Positions 44,479-53,712 of a stretch of 64,000 nucleotides of DNA are shown here, piece after piece (position 1 is the stretch's first letter; the number at the start of each line of letters is the position of its first letter). A program made the translations under genes and the position numbers. The notes beneath the pieces were generated by a model. That model was not told the DNA's origin. It did no database searches and worked only from the letters and a program-made list of their open reading frames with translations. Source of the stretch: Pseudoduganella namucuonensis (lineage in GTDB: Bacteria > Pseudomonadota > Gammaproteobacteria > Burkholderiales > Burkholderiaceae_D); contig NZ_FPBO01000005.1 of assembly GCF_900116645.1 (NCBI RefSeq), positions 62,001 through 126,000 on the forward strand, read 5' to 3'.

Positions 44479-44973
44479 TCAGCCGCGCTTGCGGTAGGGG
44501 CCGTAGGGCTCGTGCGGCGTGCGCCGGTATTTGCGCTTGCGGCTGAGGGGGTTGCGCGCGTACATCAGCACGCCGGTGAGGGTCGCGCTCAGGAAGCCCA
44601 ACGCGGGCAGCCACCAGTCGCCGTCGAGGATCTCGGTTTCCTCCTCCAGGCCGTAGCGTTGCACGGCCGACAATTCGGCCGACAGGTCCTTGTCCGCGCG
44701 GGGCAGGTGGCCCTTGCCGTGGGTTTCGGTGGCCTGTATCTTCGCGAAGTTGTGGGGCGTGAGGTAGGCGCCGCCCAGGACGCCGGCGTTCATCGACTCG
44801 GCGGTGCCCTCCGAGGCGCGCCGCTCCAGCCAGTCGGCGCCGGCGGCGCGGTGTTCCTGCTCGGGCTGCGCCTCCGATGGCGCGGCGGGTGTGGCGTGGG
44901 CGGAAGCGGCCGTGAACAGTACCGCCGCCGCGCACGGCAGCAGATACGGGTAGTTACGGCGGGGTGTGGCCAT
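44479..44973 (-). CDS. Hypothetical exported membrane protein
   Basis: The 164-residue product has an N-terminal signal (YLLPCAAAVLFTAASAHA), a polar middle (EQEHRAAGADWLERRASEG...), one membrane helix near residues 120-138 (WWLPALGFLSATLTGVLMYA) and a very basic C-terminal tail (RKRKYRRTPHEPYGPYRKRG). I do not recognise a family. It converges on the PEP-CTERM operon and is followed by that operon's terminator. It is likely real because codon use is normal and the domain layout is sensible. Confidence 0.55.
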   Translation of the reverse strand: MATPRRNYPYLLPCAAAVLFTAASAHATPAAPSEAQPEQEHRAAGADWLERRASEGTAESMNAGVLGGAYLTPHNFAKIQATETHGKGHLPRADKDLSAELSAVQRYGLEEETEILDGDWWLPALGFLSATLTGVLMYARNPLSRKRKYRRTPHEPYGPYRKRG

Positions 44974-45154
44974 GATGCTCTCCCTGGGTCAACATTATCA
45001 GCTCTGCAAGAATCATGCCTGGCAATGAATTATGATGACAAATCAGTGACTTGGAACTTGGATCGTAGTCGAGAGCGGGCCGACTGTAAAGAACGGCGAC
45101 ATTTCGTGATAATTGCAACAAGGAATTTGTTGCATCCGAACTACTGACCCGGGG

Positions 45155-45580
45155 TCACACCGGCGGCCGCGCGGACAGGGCGTGGCCCCAGTCCAGCACG
45201 GCGCGCACGCGCGGTCCCAGCAGGGCGCGCGCGGCCTCGTAGTCCAGCCAGCGGTACTCGTCGTGCTCGGGGAAGCCCAGTTCGGCGCTGACGCCCAGCG
45301 TCACGTCCAGTGTGGGGCTCAGGGCCAGGTAGTAGCGCGCCACCTTGCCGTCGCCGTAGGGCGCGGTTTCGGTGAATTCCTCGCCCCAGGGGAATTCGAG
45401 CCCCTCCAGCGAGGCCTCCTCGCGGATCTCGCGCTGCGCCGCCAGGAACGGCGACTCGCCGCGTTCGACCATGCCCTTGGGGAAGTCCCAGTACTGGAAG
45501 CAGCGCATCAGCAGGTAGCGGCGCCGGTCGCCGGCGCCATTGACGACGACGGCGCCGGCCGAGAGCGATTTCTGTTTCAT
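45155..45580 (-). CDS. NUDIX hydrolase
   Basis: This is a small pyrophosphohydrolase of 141 residues. The Nudix box reads GMVERGESPFLAAQREIREEASLEG (near 36-60); G, E and REIREE are intact, but the glycine after EE-A is replaced by Ser. The N-terminus SAGAVVVN and the core WDFPKG match the bis(5'-nucleosyl)-tetraphosphatase branch, so a dinucleoside polyphosphate or similar substrate is likely. It starts 17 bp after the DUF1854 gene on the same strand and may share its transcript. Confidence 0.88.
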   Translation of the reverse strand: MKQKSLSAGAVVVNGAGDRRRYLLMRCFQYWDFPKGMVERGESPFLAAQREIREEASLEGLEFPWGEEFTETAPYGDGKVARYYLALSPTLDVTLGVSAELGFPEHDEYRWLDYEAARALLGPRVRAVLDWGHALSARPPV

Positions 45581-45596
45581 GATGGGTTTTACGGCG

Positions 45597-46079
45597 CTAC
45601 AGGAAACGGTCCAGTATCTTCTTGCTGTGCTTGTCCAGCTCGTACTGGTTGCGGATCAGGAAGTGGATGCCGTGGTTGTCCGACACCAGCAGCGATTCGC
45701 TGCCGATGCGGCGGATGTCCTCCTCGCCGCGCAGCACGAAGCTGGTCTTGCCGCGGTTGGTGTCCACCGCCCACGTGCAGGGCGTGGCGTAGCCGCTGAC
45801 CTCCAGGATGCGGGCGATCTCCGGCATGAACTCGCGGCTTTGCAACTCCTCGCGCACCAGCGCGGCGGTGGCGTGGGCCAGCTGGTCCAGCCGGTCTATC
45901 CAGGCCACCTCCTTGCCGTCCGTGCTCACCAGGGAGATGCCCTCGTCGGGCGCCTGGATGGGGAAGGCGCGCACCGGCGCCACGTTCTCGTGCAGCGCGC
46001 CGTCGGCGCCGGTGAGGTTCAGGCGGCCGAAGCTGTCGCGGGCCAGCGTGAAGCTGTTCATCATCAAATCAGTCGTCAT
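45597..46079 (-). CDS. DUF1854 protein associated with cyanophycin ABC transporter
   Basis: The 160-residue DUF1854 protein is known from cyanophycin loci next to an ABC exporter. It shows HENVAPVRAFPIQAPDEGISLVS (near 30), the central KEVAWIDRLDQL, and a C-terminal LLVSDNHGIHFLIRNQYELD typical of the family. Its first ATG overlaps the last 11 bases of the ABC gene, so translation is coupled. The molecular function is unknown; the association with cyanophycin genes is established context. Confidence 0.85.
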   Translation of the reverse strand: MTTDLMMNSFTLARDSFGRLNLTGADGALHENVAPVRAFPIQAPDEGISLVSTDGKEVAWIDRLDQLAHATAALVREELQSREFMPEIARILEVSGYATPCTWAVDTNRGKTSFVLRGEEDIRRIGSESLLVSDNHGIHFLIRNQYELDKHSKKILDRFL

Positions 46080-48351
46080 GTCGTTTTCCCGGAGTGTCGT
46101 CGAGGTCGGTGTCGACGTTGCGTGCCTGGGCCTGGTACAAGCGGTAGTACGCGCCTTCCCGGGCCATCAATTCCTCGTGTCCGCCTTCCTCGACCACGCG
46201 GCCGCGGTCGAGCACCACCAGCCGGTCGGCCTTTTGCAGCGTCGACAGGCGGTGGGCGATGGCGATGGTGGTGCGGCCGGTGACCAGGTTGTCCAGCGCC
46301 TTCTGGATCTCCTTCTCGGTCTCCGAGTCCACCGAGGCGGTGGCCTCGTCCAGGATCAGGATGGGCGGGTCGATCAGCAGCGCGCGGGCGATCGAGATGC
46401 GCTGGCGCTCGCCGCCGGACAGGCCCTGGCCGCGCTCGCCGACCATGGAGTCGTAGCCCTGCGGCAGGCGCAGGATGAATTCGTGCGCGTGCGCGGCGCG
46501 GGCGGCGGCCATGATCTGGGCGCGGGTCGCGTCCGGCTTGCCGTAGGCGATGTTCTCGGCGATGGTGCCGAAGAACAGGAAGGGTTCCTGCAGCACCAGG
46601 CCGATGTTGCGGCGGTAGTCCGACACGGCCAGCGCGCGGATGTCGACGCCGTCCAGCAGGATGGCGCCCTCGGTCACGTCGTAGAAGCGGCAGATCAGGT
46701 TGACCAGCGTGCTCTTGCCGGAACCGCTGTGGCCGACCAGGCCGACCATCTCGCCGGCCTTGATGTTGAGGTTGATGCCGCGGTTGACCGCCCGGTTGCC
46801 GTAGCGGAAGCCGACGTCGCGCAGCGCGATGTTGCCCTCGACCTTGGGCAGCTTGACCGGGCTGGCCGGCTCCGGCACGCTGGACACGTGGTCCAGGATG
46901 TCGAAGATGCGCTTGGCCGCCGAGGCCGATTTCTGCGTCACCGAGACGATGCGGCTCATCGAGTCCAGCCGGCCGTAGAAGCGGCTGCTGTAGGCCACGA
47001 AGGCGCTCAGCACGCCGACCGTGATGTGCGATTGCGACACCTGGTAGATGCCGAACACCCAGATCACCAACAGGCCCAGTTCCGTCAGGAAGGACACCGT
47101 GGGCGAGAACAGCGACCACACCTTGTTCAGCTTGTCGTTGACGGCCAGGTTGTGCCGGTTGGCGACGCGGAAGCGGTTGGCCTCGCGCGATTCCTGGGCG
47201 AAGGCCTTCACCACGCGAATGCCGGGGATGGTGTCGGCCAGCACGTTGGTGACCTCGCCCCAGACCCGGTCGATCTTCTCGAAGCCGGTGCGCAGGCGGT
47301 CGCGCACCAGGTGGATCAGCCAAGCGATGAAGGGCAGCGGCAGCAGCGTGATGGCGGCCAGCCAGGGGTCGATCGAGACCAGGATCACGCCGGTCATGAT
47401 GATCATCAGCACGTCGGAGGCGAAGTCCAGCAGGTGCAGCGACAGGAACACGCAGATGCGGTCGGACTCGCTGCCGATGCGCGACATCAGGTCGCCGGTG
47501 CGCTTGCCGCCGAAGTATTCCAGCGACAGCTTGAGCAGGTGCTCGTAGGTGTTGGTGCGCAGGTCGGCGCCGATGCGCTCGGACACCAGGGCCAGCACAT
47601 AGGTCTTGCCCCAGCCCAGTATCCAGGCCAGCACGGCCGAGCCCAGCAGGCCGGACATGTACATCGTCACCAGCGCCTTGTCGACCGGCTTGCCGTTCTG
47701 ATAAGGGATCAGCACGTTGTCCATCAGCGGCATGGTGAGGTAGGGCGGGATCATGTGCGCGGCCGTGCTCAGCAGCATCAGCAGGAAGCCGGCCAGCAGC
47801 GGCCACTGGTAGGGCCGGGCGAAGCGCCACAGGCGGAACAGGGTCCAGGTGGACGGCGGCGTGTAGACCACCTTGGTGCAGATCGGGCACTCGTCCTGGT
47901 CCGGGGCCAAGGGCGCCTTGCAGCTGGGGCAGATGTGCTCCTCGTCGCTGACGACGGGCCGGCCGCTGACCGCGCTTTCGCGCAGCGCGGCGAACTTTTC
48001 GCTCAGGCGGATGGCCAGCAGATTCTGGCCCAGGGTGAAGCGCCAGTCCGCCAGGCGGCCTTTACTATTTACCAATTCCAGGTGGCCGACGCCCGCGTGG
48101 TCATGCAGTTTCAGCGTCAAATCCGCCTGGTAAGGCCAACTTTGCCATACCGTTTCCCCCGGTGCGCGTGCCATAATGCGGCGCTCGGTCAACAGGACGA
48201 GGCCTTTCGCGAAATGAAGTCTGGCGTCCAAGTCAACCTCAAGGGCATTTGAAACGTTTTCCCCAGAGGAAAGTTGTTGTTGCACCTCTGATCGCCACAC
48301 CTCCGGCAGCTCGGTATGGCTAAGATCAGTGGAAAGTTGTTTTGTTATCAT
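46069..48351 (-). CDS. Cyanophycin-associated ABC transporter with N-terminal zinc ribbon
   Basis: This is a one-chain exporter-type ABC protein of 760 residues. I choose the ATG at 48351 (MITKQLSTDL); an upstream TTG is unlikely. Residues 1-130 form a soluble domain, then CPSCKAPLAPDQDECPIC is a zinc ribbon near 140-160. Six membrane helices follow (about 185-460), then the ATPase with GHSGSGKSTLV, LSGGERQR and ILDEATASVD. It diverges from cphA-prime and overlaps the DUF1854 gene. Such genes sit beside cphA in many betaproteobacteria; the substrate is not known. Confidence 0.88.
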   Translation of the reverse strand: MITKQLSTDLSHTELPEVWRSEVQQQLSSGENVSNALEVDLDARLHFAKGLVLLTERRIMARAPGETVWQSWPYQADLTLKLHDHAGVGHLELVNSKGRLADWRFTLGQNLLAIRLSEKFAALRESAVSGRPVVSDEEHICPSCKAPLAPDQDECPICTKVVYTPPSTWTLFRLWRFARPYQWPLLAGFLLMLLSTAAHMIPPYLTMPLMDNVLIPYQNGKPVDKALVTMYMSGLLGSAVLAWILGWGKTYVLALVSERIGADLRTNTYEHLLKLSLEYFGGKRTGDLMSRIGSESDRICVFLSLHLLDFASDVLMIIMTGVILVSIDPWLAAITLLPLPFIAWLIHLVRDRLRTGFEKIDRVWGEVTNVLADTIPGIRVVKAFAQESREANRFRVANRHNLAVNDKLNKVWSLFSPTVSFLTELGLLVIWVFGIYQVSQSHITVGVLSAFVAYSSRFYGRLDSMSRIVSVTQKSASAAKRIFDILDHVSSVPEPASPVKLPKVEGNIALRDVGFRYGNRAVNRGINLNIKAGEMVGLVGHSGSGKSTLVNLICRFYDVTEGAILLDGVDIRALAVSDYRRNIGLVLQEPFLFFGTIAENIAYGKPDATRAQIMAAARAAHAHEFILRLPQGYDSMVGERGQGLSGGERQRISIARALLIDPPILILDEATASVDSETEKEIQKALDNLVTGRTTIAIAHRLSTLQKADRLVVLDRGRVVEEGGHEELMAREGAYYRLYQAQARNVDTDLDDTPGKRHDD

Positions 48352-48591
48352 TGTGCAACAGACTCCAGTACGTACTTTGCCGCGTGGCAAGCGAAAGAAA
48401 ACAGTGGGAAAATAGTGGCGCAGGCTCCCGGGCTTGAAGGCCCGGTTCGGATAGCGTCGAATGTTGGCCGCGTGAAGCTGTGTGCGGTTACCATTTACGG
48501 TATTCTGTCAGCTATTCATCATTTGACGAAATATAAGAAGAGGGCGGCCTGCTTTTGCGGGAGTATACCGCAAGAGGTACAGAGCAAAAAC
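48352..48591. promoter_or_regulatory. Divergent control region between the ABC exporter and cphA-prime
   Basis: These 240 bp must hold promoters for both strands. They include a CGGGC...GCCCG hairpin (about 48429-48444) and an AT-rich stretch before the cphA-prime gene with TTGACGAAATATAAG (near 48522). AGAGGT lies 14 bp before the cphA-prime ATG. I cannot assign exact promoter boxes. Confidence 0.35.
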
Positions 48592-50760
48592 ATGACAAAG
48601 AAGAAAGACATTGAATTTCTCCGTGTAACACACCTGCGCGGACCGAATATCTGGACTTACCGCCCGGTCATCGAAGCCTGGCTGGATATTGGCGAGCTTG
48701 AAAACTTCCCCTCTGACAAAATACCCGGTTTATACGAGCGCCTCACGGCGATCCTGCCCCATCTGATCGAACACCGCTGCGGAGTGGGCGAGCGCGGCGG
48801 CTTCAACGAGCGCCTGCGCGAAGGCACTTACGCCGGCCACATCCTCGAGCACGTGGTGCTGGAGCTGCAAAACCTGGCCGGCATGCGCACCGGCTTCGGC
48901 AAGACCCGCCAGACCTCCGACCACGGCGTGACCTACAAGATGGCCTTCCGCACCCGCCAGGAGCAGGTCGGCCGCGCCGCGCTGGCCGCCGGCCGCGAAC
49001 TGCTGATGGCCGCCATCGAGGACCGTCCCTACGACCTGGCGCCCGTGGTGGCCAACCTGACCGACATGGTCGAGTCGCTGTGCCTGGGCCCGAGCACGGC
49101 CAACATCGTCGACGCCGCCACCGACCGCAAGATCCCGTCGATCCGCCTGACCGACGGCAACCTGGTGCAGCTGGGCCACGGCGCCCGGCAGCGCCGCATC
49201 TGGACCGCCGAGACCGACGCCACCAGCGCCATCGCCGAGGGCATCGCCTCCGACAAGGACCTGACCAAGAGCCTGCTGGCCTCGGCCGGCGTGCCGGTTC
49301 CGGAAGGCGAACTGGTGCGCAGCGCCGACGAGGCCTGGGAAGCGGCCGAGGACATCGGCGTGCCGGTGGTGGTCAAGCCCTACGACGGCAACCACGGCCG
49401 CGGCGTGACGCTGAACCTGGTCACCGAGGCCGACGTCAAGGCGGCCTACGAGCTGGCCGTGGTGCGCGGCGGCAGCAAGAACGTCATCGTCGAACGCTAT
49501 GTGGCGGGCAACGAGCACCGCCTGCTGATCGTCGGCAAGCGCCTGATCGCGGCCGCCATGGGCGAGTCGCTGTGGGTGACCGGCGACGGCAAGCACGACA
49601 TCCGCCAGCTGTGCGACCTGCAAATCAACACCGACCCGCGCCGCGGCACCACCGAGGACAAGCCGCTGGGCCTGGTCGAGCCGGACAAGTCGGGCGAGAT
49701 CATCCTGGAGCTGGTGCGCCAGAACATGACGCACGAGACCGTGCCGCAGGCCGGCCAGCAAGTGCTGATCCAGCCGAACGGCAACGTGGCGGTGGACGTG
49801 ACCGACCTGGTGCACCCGGACGTGGCCGAGATGGCCGCGCTGGCGGCGCGCGTGGTGGGCCTGGACATCGCCGGCATCGACCTGGTGGCCAGGGACATTT
49901 CCCGTCCGCTGGAGGAGCAGGGCGGCGCCGTGATCGAGGTGAACGCCAGCCCGGGCCTGCTGGCCCACCTGAAGCCGGGCGCCGGCGGCCAGCCGCGCGC
50001 CGTGGGCGCGGCCATCATCGACCAGCTGTTCGCGCACGACGACACCGGCCGCATTCCGGTGGTCGGCGTGGCCGGCCAGCGCCACAGCGCGCTGATCGCC
50101 AACCTGGTGGCCTGGATGCTGCAGGTGAGCGGCAAGTCCGTGGGCCTGAGCTGCGAGGAGGGCATCTACCTGAACGGGCGCAAGGTGCCGCGCGGCCCGC
50201 TGTCGGCCTGGGACTCGGGCCAGCGCCTGCTGCTGAACCGCAATGTCGAGGCGGCCGTGTTCCACAACGGCAGCCGCATGATCCTGGGCGAGGGCCTGGC
50301 CTACGACAAGTGCCTGGTGGGCATCGTCACCGACGTCGGCGGCCACGGGGAGCTCAAGGAGTTCTACATCGACGACGAGGACGACATGTACGGCGTGCTG
50401 CGCACCCAGGTCGACGTGGTGCTGCCGGAGGGCGCGGCCGTGCTGAACGCCAGCGTGCCGCTGGTGGTGGAGATGGCCGGCCTGAGCGACGGCGACGTGA
50501 TCTTCTACGGCCTGGACGAGACGCTGCCGGCCATCGTCGAGCACCTGCAGGACGGCGAGCGCGCCGTGTTCATGCGCGCCAACGACGGCTTCGTGCTGGC
50601 GGCGGGCATCAACGAGGTGGCGATCCTGCCGCTGACGTGCGTGCCGGCCGGCCAGAAGGGCAACGAGGAGGCAGTGCTGGCCGCCATCGGCGCCGGCTGG
50701 GCGCTGGGCCTGGAACCCGGCCTGATCGCCGCCGCGCTGCGCACCTTTAAAGCGAACTGA
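48592..50760 (+). CDS. Cyanophycin synthetase paralogue CphA-prime
   Basis: This is a shortened paralogue of CphA with 722 residues. The N-terminal domain and ATP-grasp domain look intact (VVVKPYDGNHGRGVTLNL near 260, VIVERYVAGNEHRLLIVG, and VIEVNASPGLLAH near 448). In the Mur-ligase-like domain the P-loop is lost: where CphA has GTNGKTTT this protein has GVAGQRHS (about 50068-50091), and the C-terminal part is shorter. Paralogues of this kind are known beside CphA in Ralstonia-type bacteria and are thought to act with it. Loss of the second ligase activity is inferred from the missing motif. Confidence 0.88.
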   Translation: MTKKKDIEFLRVTHLRGPNIWTYRPVIEAWLDIGELENFPSDKIPGLYERLTAILPHLIEHRCGVGERGGFNERLREGTYAGHILEHVVLELQNLAGMRTGFGKTRQTSDHGVTYKMAFRTRQEQVGRAALAAGRELLMAAIEDRPYDLAPVVANLTDMVESLCLGPSTANIVDAATDRKIPSIRLTDGNLVQLGHGARQRRIWTAETDATSAIAEGIASDKDLTKSLLASAGVPVPEGELVRSADEAWEAAEDIGVPVVVKPYDGNHGRGVTLNLVTEADVKAAYELAVVRGGSKNVIVERYVAGNEHRLLIVGKRLIAAAMGESLWVTGDGKHDIRQLCDLQINTDPRRGTTEDKPLGLVEPDKSGEIILELVRQNMTHETVPQAGQQVLIQPNGNVAVDVTDLVHPDVAEMAALAARVVGLDIAGIDLVARDISRPLEEQGGAVIEVNASPGLLAHLKPGAGGQPRAVGAAIIDQLFAHDDTGRIPVVGVAGQRHSALIANLVAWMLQVSGKSVGLSCEEGIYLNGRKVPRGPLSAWDSGQRLLLNRNVEAAVFHNGSRMILGEGLAYDKCLVGIVTDVGGHGELKEFYIDDEDDMYGVLRTQVDVVLPEGAAVLNASVPLVVEMAGLSDGDVIFYGLDETLPAIVEHLQDGERAVFMRANDGFVLAAGINEVAILPLTCVPAGQKGNEEAVLAAIGAGWALGLEPGLIAAALRTFKAN

Positions 50761-50829
50761 CAAGCGAACCGATTGAGCGGACCTAGTTCGCAATAATAAT
50801 AAAAAACCACCCCAGACAGGACACAGGTA

Positions 50830-53400
50830 ATGGAAGTTATTCGCATCCGCGCGCTGCGCGGGCCTAATCTTTGGAGCCACCACACGGCGGTCGAAGCCAT
50901 CGTCTCCTGCACGCCCGAGGAAGAGAACATCGACCTGCTGCCGGGCTTCGAAGTGCGCCTGCGCGCCCGCTTCCCCGGCATCGCCGCGCTGCAGCCGATC
51001 GGCCACAACGACGCCGTGCCCATGCCGCACGTGCTGGAACTGGCGGCGCTGGGCCTGCAGGCCGAAGCCGGCTGCCCGGTGACGTTCAGCCGCACCAACC
51101 AGACCCTGGAAAGCGGCATCTACCAGATGGTGGTGGAATACACCGAAGAGGAAGTGGGCCGCCTGGCCGTGGAACTGGCCGAGCAACTGCTCAAGGCCGC
51201 GCTGGACGACACCCCGTTCGACCTCACCGCCGCGCTGGCCAGCCTGCGCGACCTGGACGAGGACGAGCGCCTGGGCCCGAGCACCGGCGCCATCGTGCAG
51301 GCCGCCGTGGTGCGCAACATCCCGTTCCGCCGCATGACCAAGGGCAGCATGGTGATGTTCGGCTGGGGCTCGCGCCAGCGCCGCATCCAGGCCGCCGAGA
51401 TGGACAGCACCGGCGCCATCGCCGAAACCATCGCGCAGGACAAGGAACTGACCAAGAAACTGCTGGACGCGGCCGGCGTGCCGGTGCCGCACGGCCGCGC
51501 CGTGGACGACGCCGACGACGCCTGGAAGGCCGCCTGCGAGATCGGCGTGCCGGTGGTGGTGAAACCCAAGGACGGCAACCAGGGCAAGGGCGTGACGGTC
51601 AACGTCACCACCCGCGAACAGATCGGCAAGGCCTTCGCCGCCGCCCGTGAATTCCGCGACGACATCATGGTCGAGCGCTTCCTGCCGGGCCACGACTTCC
51701 GCCTGCTCGTCATCGGCAACAAGCTGGTGGCGGCCGCCCGCCGCGACCCGCCCCACGTGGTGGGCGACGGCGTGCACTCGGTGCGCGAACTGGTGGAGCT
51801 GGTGAACGCCGACCCGCGCCGCGGCAGCGGCCACGCCACCTCGCTGACCAAGATCCGCTTCGACGACATCGCCCTGGCGCGCCTGGCGCTGCAAGGCTAC
51901 GAGGCCGACTCCGTGCCGCCCAACGGCCAGCGCGTCATCCTGCGCAACAACGCCAACCTGTCCACCGGCGGCAGCGCCACCGACGTGACCGACGACGTGC
52001 ACCCCGAAGTGGCGGCGCGCGCGGTGGAGGCGGCGCAGATGATCGGCCTGGACATCTGCGGCGTGGACGTGGTGTGCGACAGCGTGCTGCGTCCCATCGA
52101 GGAGCAGGGCGGCGGCGTGGTGGAGGTGAACGCCGCGCCGGGCCTGCGCATGCACCTGTCGCCGTCGTACGGCAAGGGCCGCCCGGTGGGCGAGGCCATC
52201 ATGTCGGCCATGTTCCCCGAGGGCGACGACGGCCGCATTCCCGTGGTGGCGGTGACCGGCACCAACGGCAAGACCACCACCGTGCGCCTGATCGCGCACC
52301 TGATGGCCGCCAGCGGCCTGCGGGTGGGCATGACCAACACCGACGGCGTCTACATCAACGGCCGCCGCACCGACAGCGGCGACTGCTCCGGTCCGCGCAG
52401 CGCGCGCAACGTGCTGCAGCACCCGGACGTGGACGCGGCCGTGTTCGAGACCGCGCGCGGCGGCGTGCTGCGCGAGGGCCTGGCCTTCGACCGCTGCAAG
52501 GTCGCGGTGGTGACCAACATCGGCGCGGGCGACCACCTGGGCCTGAATTACATCACCACGGTGGAAGACCTGGCCGTGCTGAAGCGCGTGATCGTGCAGA
52601 ACGTGGACAAGAACGGCGTCGCCGTGCTGAACGCGATGGACCCCATCGTGGCCGGCATGGCCGCCACCTGCCGCGGCAAGGTGACCTTCTTCGGCGCCGA
52701 CCGCGAGCACCCGATCATCGCCACCCACATCGCCCAGGGCCGCCGCACCGTGTACGTGCAGGACGGCCAGGTGATCGCGCTGGAAGGCAAGAAGGAAGAG
52801 GCGATCGCGCTGGCCGAGGTGCCCATCACCCGCAATGGCGCCATCGGCTTCCAGGTCGAGAACGTGATGGCGGCGGTGGCCGCCGCCTGGGGCGCTGGCA
52901 TCTCGTGGGACGCGATCCGCCAAGGCCTGGCGACCTTCGCCAACGACAGCGACAACGCGCCGGGCCGCTTCAACATGTTCAACTACAAGGGCGCCACCGT
53001 GATCGCCGACTACGGCCACAACCCGGACGCCATGCTGGCGCTGGTGCAAGCGGTGGACGCGCTGCCGGCCAAGCGCCGCTCGGTGGTGATCAGCGGCGCC
53101 GGCGACCGCCGCGACGAGGACATCCGCCAGCAGACCGAAATCCTCGGCAAGGCCTTCGACGACGTGCTGCTGTACCAGGACCAGTGCCAGCGCGGCCGCG
53201 CCGACGGCGAAGTGGTGGCGCTGCTGCGCGAAGGCCTGAACGGCGCCCCGCGCACCAGCTATGTGGACCAGATCAACGGCGAGTTCATCGCCATCGACAC
53301 CGCGCTGGCGCGCCTGGGGGAAGGGGACTTGTGCCTGATCCTGGTGGACCAGGTGGAGGAATCGCTGGCGCACATCGCCAAGCGGGTGGCGGAAGCCTGA
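50830..53400 (+). CDS. cphA: Cyanophycin synthetase
   Basis: CphA polymerises aspartate and arginine into the storage polymer cyanophycin without a ribosome. The 856 residues have an N-terminal domain, an ATP-grasp domain (VVVKPKDGNQGKGVTVNV near 240, VVEVNAAPGLRMHL near 433) and a Mur-ligase-like domain with an intact P-loop, VTGTNGKTTT (near 475-484). FETARGGVLREGLAFD and NPDAMLAL follow. It lies 69 bp after cphA-prime and ends at a terminator. No cyanophycinase gene is seen in the window. Confidence 0.95.
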   Translation: MEVIRIRALRGPNLWSHHTAVEAIVSCTPEEENIDLLPGFEVRLRARFPGIAALQPIGHNDAVPMPHVLELAALGLQAEAGCPVTFSRTNQTLESGIYQMVVEYTEEEVGRLAVELAEQLLKAALDDTPFDLTAALASLRDLDEDERLGPSTGAIVQAAVVRNIPFRRMTKGSMVMFGWGSRQRRIQAAEMDSTGAIAETIAQDKELTKKLLDAAGVPVPHGRAVDDADDAWKAACEIGVPVVVKPKDGNQGKGVTVNVTTREQIGKAFAAAREFRDDIMVERFLPGHDFRLLVIGNKLVAAARRDPPHVVGDGVHSVRELVELVNADPRRGSGHATSLTKIRFDDIALARLALQGYEADSVPPNGQRVILRNNANLSTGGSATDVTDDVHPEVAARAVEAAQMIGLDICGVDVVCDSVLRPIEEQGGGVVEVNAAPGLRMHLSPSYGKGRPVGEAIMSAMFPEGDDGRIPVVAVTGTNGKTTTVRLIAHLMAASGLRVGMTNTDGVYINGRRTDSGDCSGPRSARNVLQHPDVDAAVFETARGGVLREGLAFDRCKVAVVTNIGAGDHLGLNYITTVEDLAVLKRVIVQNVDKNGVAVLNAMDPIVAGMAATCRGKVTFFGADREHPIIATHIAQGRRTVYVQDGQVIALEGKKEEAIALAEVPITRNGAIGFQVENVMAAVAAAWGAGISWDAIRQGLATFANDSDNAPGRFNMFNYKGATVIADYGHNPDAMLALVQAVDALPAKRRSVVISGAGDRRDEDIRQQTEILGKAFDDVLLYQDQCQRGRADGEVVALLREGLNGAPRTSYVDQINGEFIAIDTALARLGEGDLCLILVDQVEESLAHIAKRVAEA

Positions 53401-53424
53401 GCCTCGCGTGGATGAACATAAAAA

Positions 53425-53444
53425 AACCGCTTCGGCGGTTTTTT
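53425..53444 (+). terminator. Rho-independent terminator after cphA
   Basis: An AACCGC/GCGGTT stem with a TTCG tetraloop (53425-53440) is followed by four further Ts. It is preceded by a run of As, so it may work in both directions, ending cphA and the convergent small genes. Confidence 0.88.
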
Positions 53445-53545
53445 CATTTCCGGGCCTTTCTCGCGCGCACGACGGCGAGCGCCACGCCAAGCACCGCGCC
53501 GATGAGCGCCCCGGCCGGCATGGTGATCATGGTGAAAAAACTCAT
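53444..53545 (-). CDS. Tiny membrane protein B, 33 residues
   Basis: A 33-residue frame, MSFFTMITMPAGALIGAVLG followed by a basic end (RARKARK), begins inside the stop of the gene before it (ATGA). It has one membrane helix with small-residue spacing and a positively charged C-terminus. The overlap and the tight spacing argue that it is translated. No function is known. A longer overlapping frame through this region is Arg-rich and less likely. Confidence 0.42.
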   Translation of the reverse strand: MSFFTMITMPAGALIGAVLGVALAVVRARKARK

Positions 53546-53706
53546 CGCGGCGGCGGCCGTCTGGTCGCCGCCAGCGCGACATAGGCTTGCGCCAGGCCGA
53601 ACAGGCCGAAGAAGCCGAAGAAGCCGAAGAAGCCGACCAGCGCGCCCAGAATCATGCCGACCAGGCCGGCGACGGCTATCCGCAGGCATGTGAGAAGTAT
53701 GGTCAT
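53542..53706 (-). CDS. Tiny membrane protein A, 54 residues
   Basis: The 54-residue frame starts MTILLTCLRIAVAGLVGMIL, has a glycine/phenylalanine-rich helix (GFFGFFGFFGLFG, encoded by a 9-bp tandem repeat near 53605-53633) and ends RRPPPR. It starts 6 bp after the YdhR-like gene on the same strand and overlaps protein B by 4 bp. That layout suggests a three-gene transcript. No family is recognised. Confidence 0.45.
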   Translation of the reverse strand: MTILLTCLRIAVAGLVGMILGALVGFFGFFGFFGLFGLAQAYVALAATRRPPPR

Positions 53707-53712
53707 GTTGGC

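Noticed and set aside
48730..53490. A 1586-residue minus-strand frame opposite cphA-prime and cphA
   Set aside because: Same reason: antisense to two well-defined synthetases, composition unlike a real protein, no start signal.
53444..53689. An 81-residue Arg/Leu-rich frame covering both tiny membrane proteins
   Set aside because: It starts within the first small gene in another frame and has an Arg-rich shadow composition. The two overlapping shorter frames are better supported by spacing and helix pattern.
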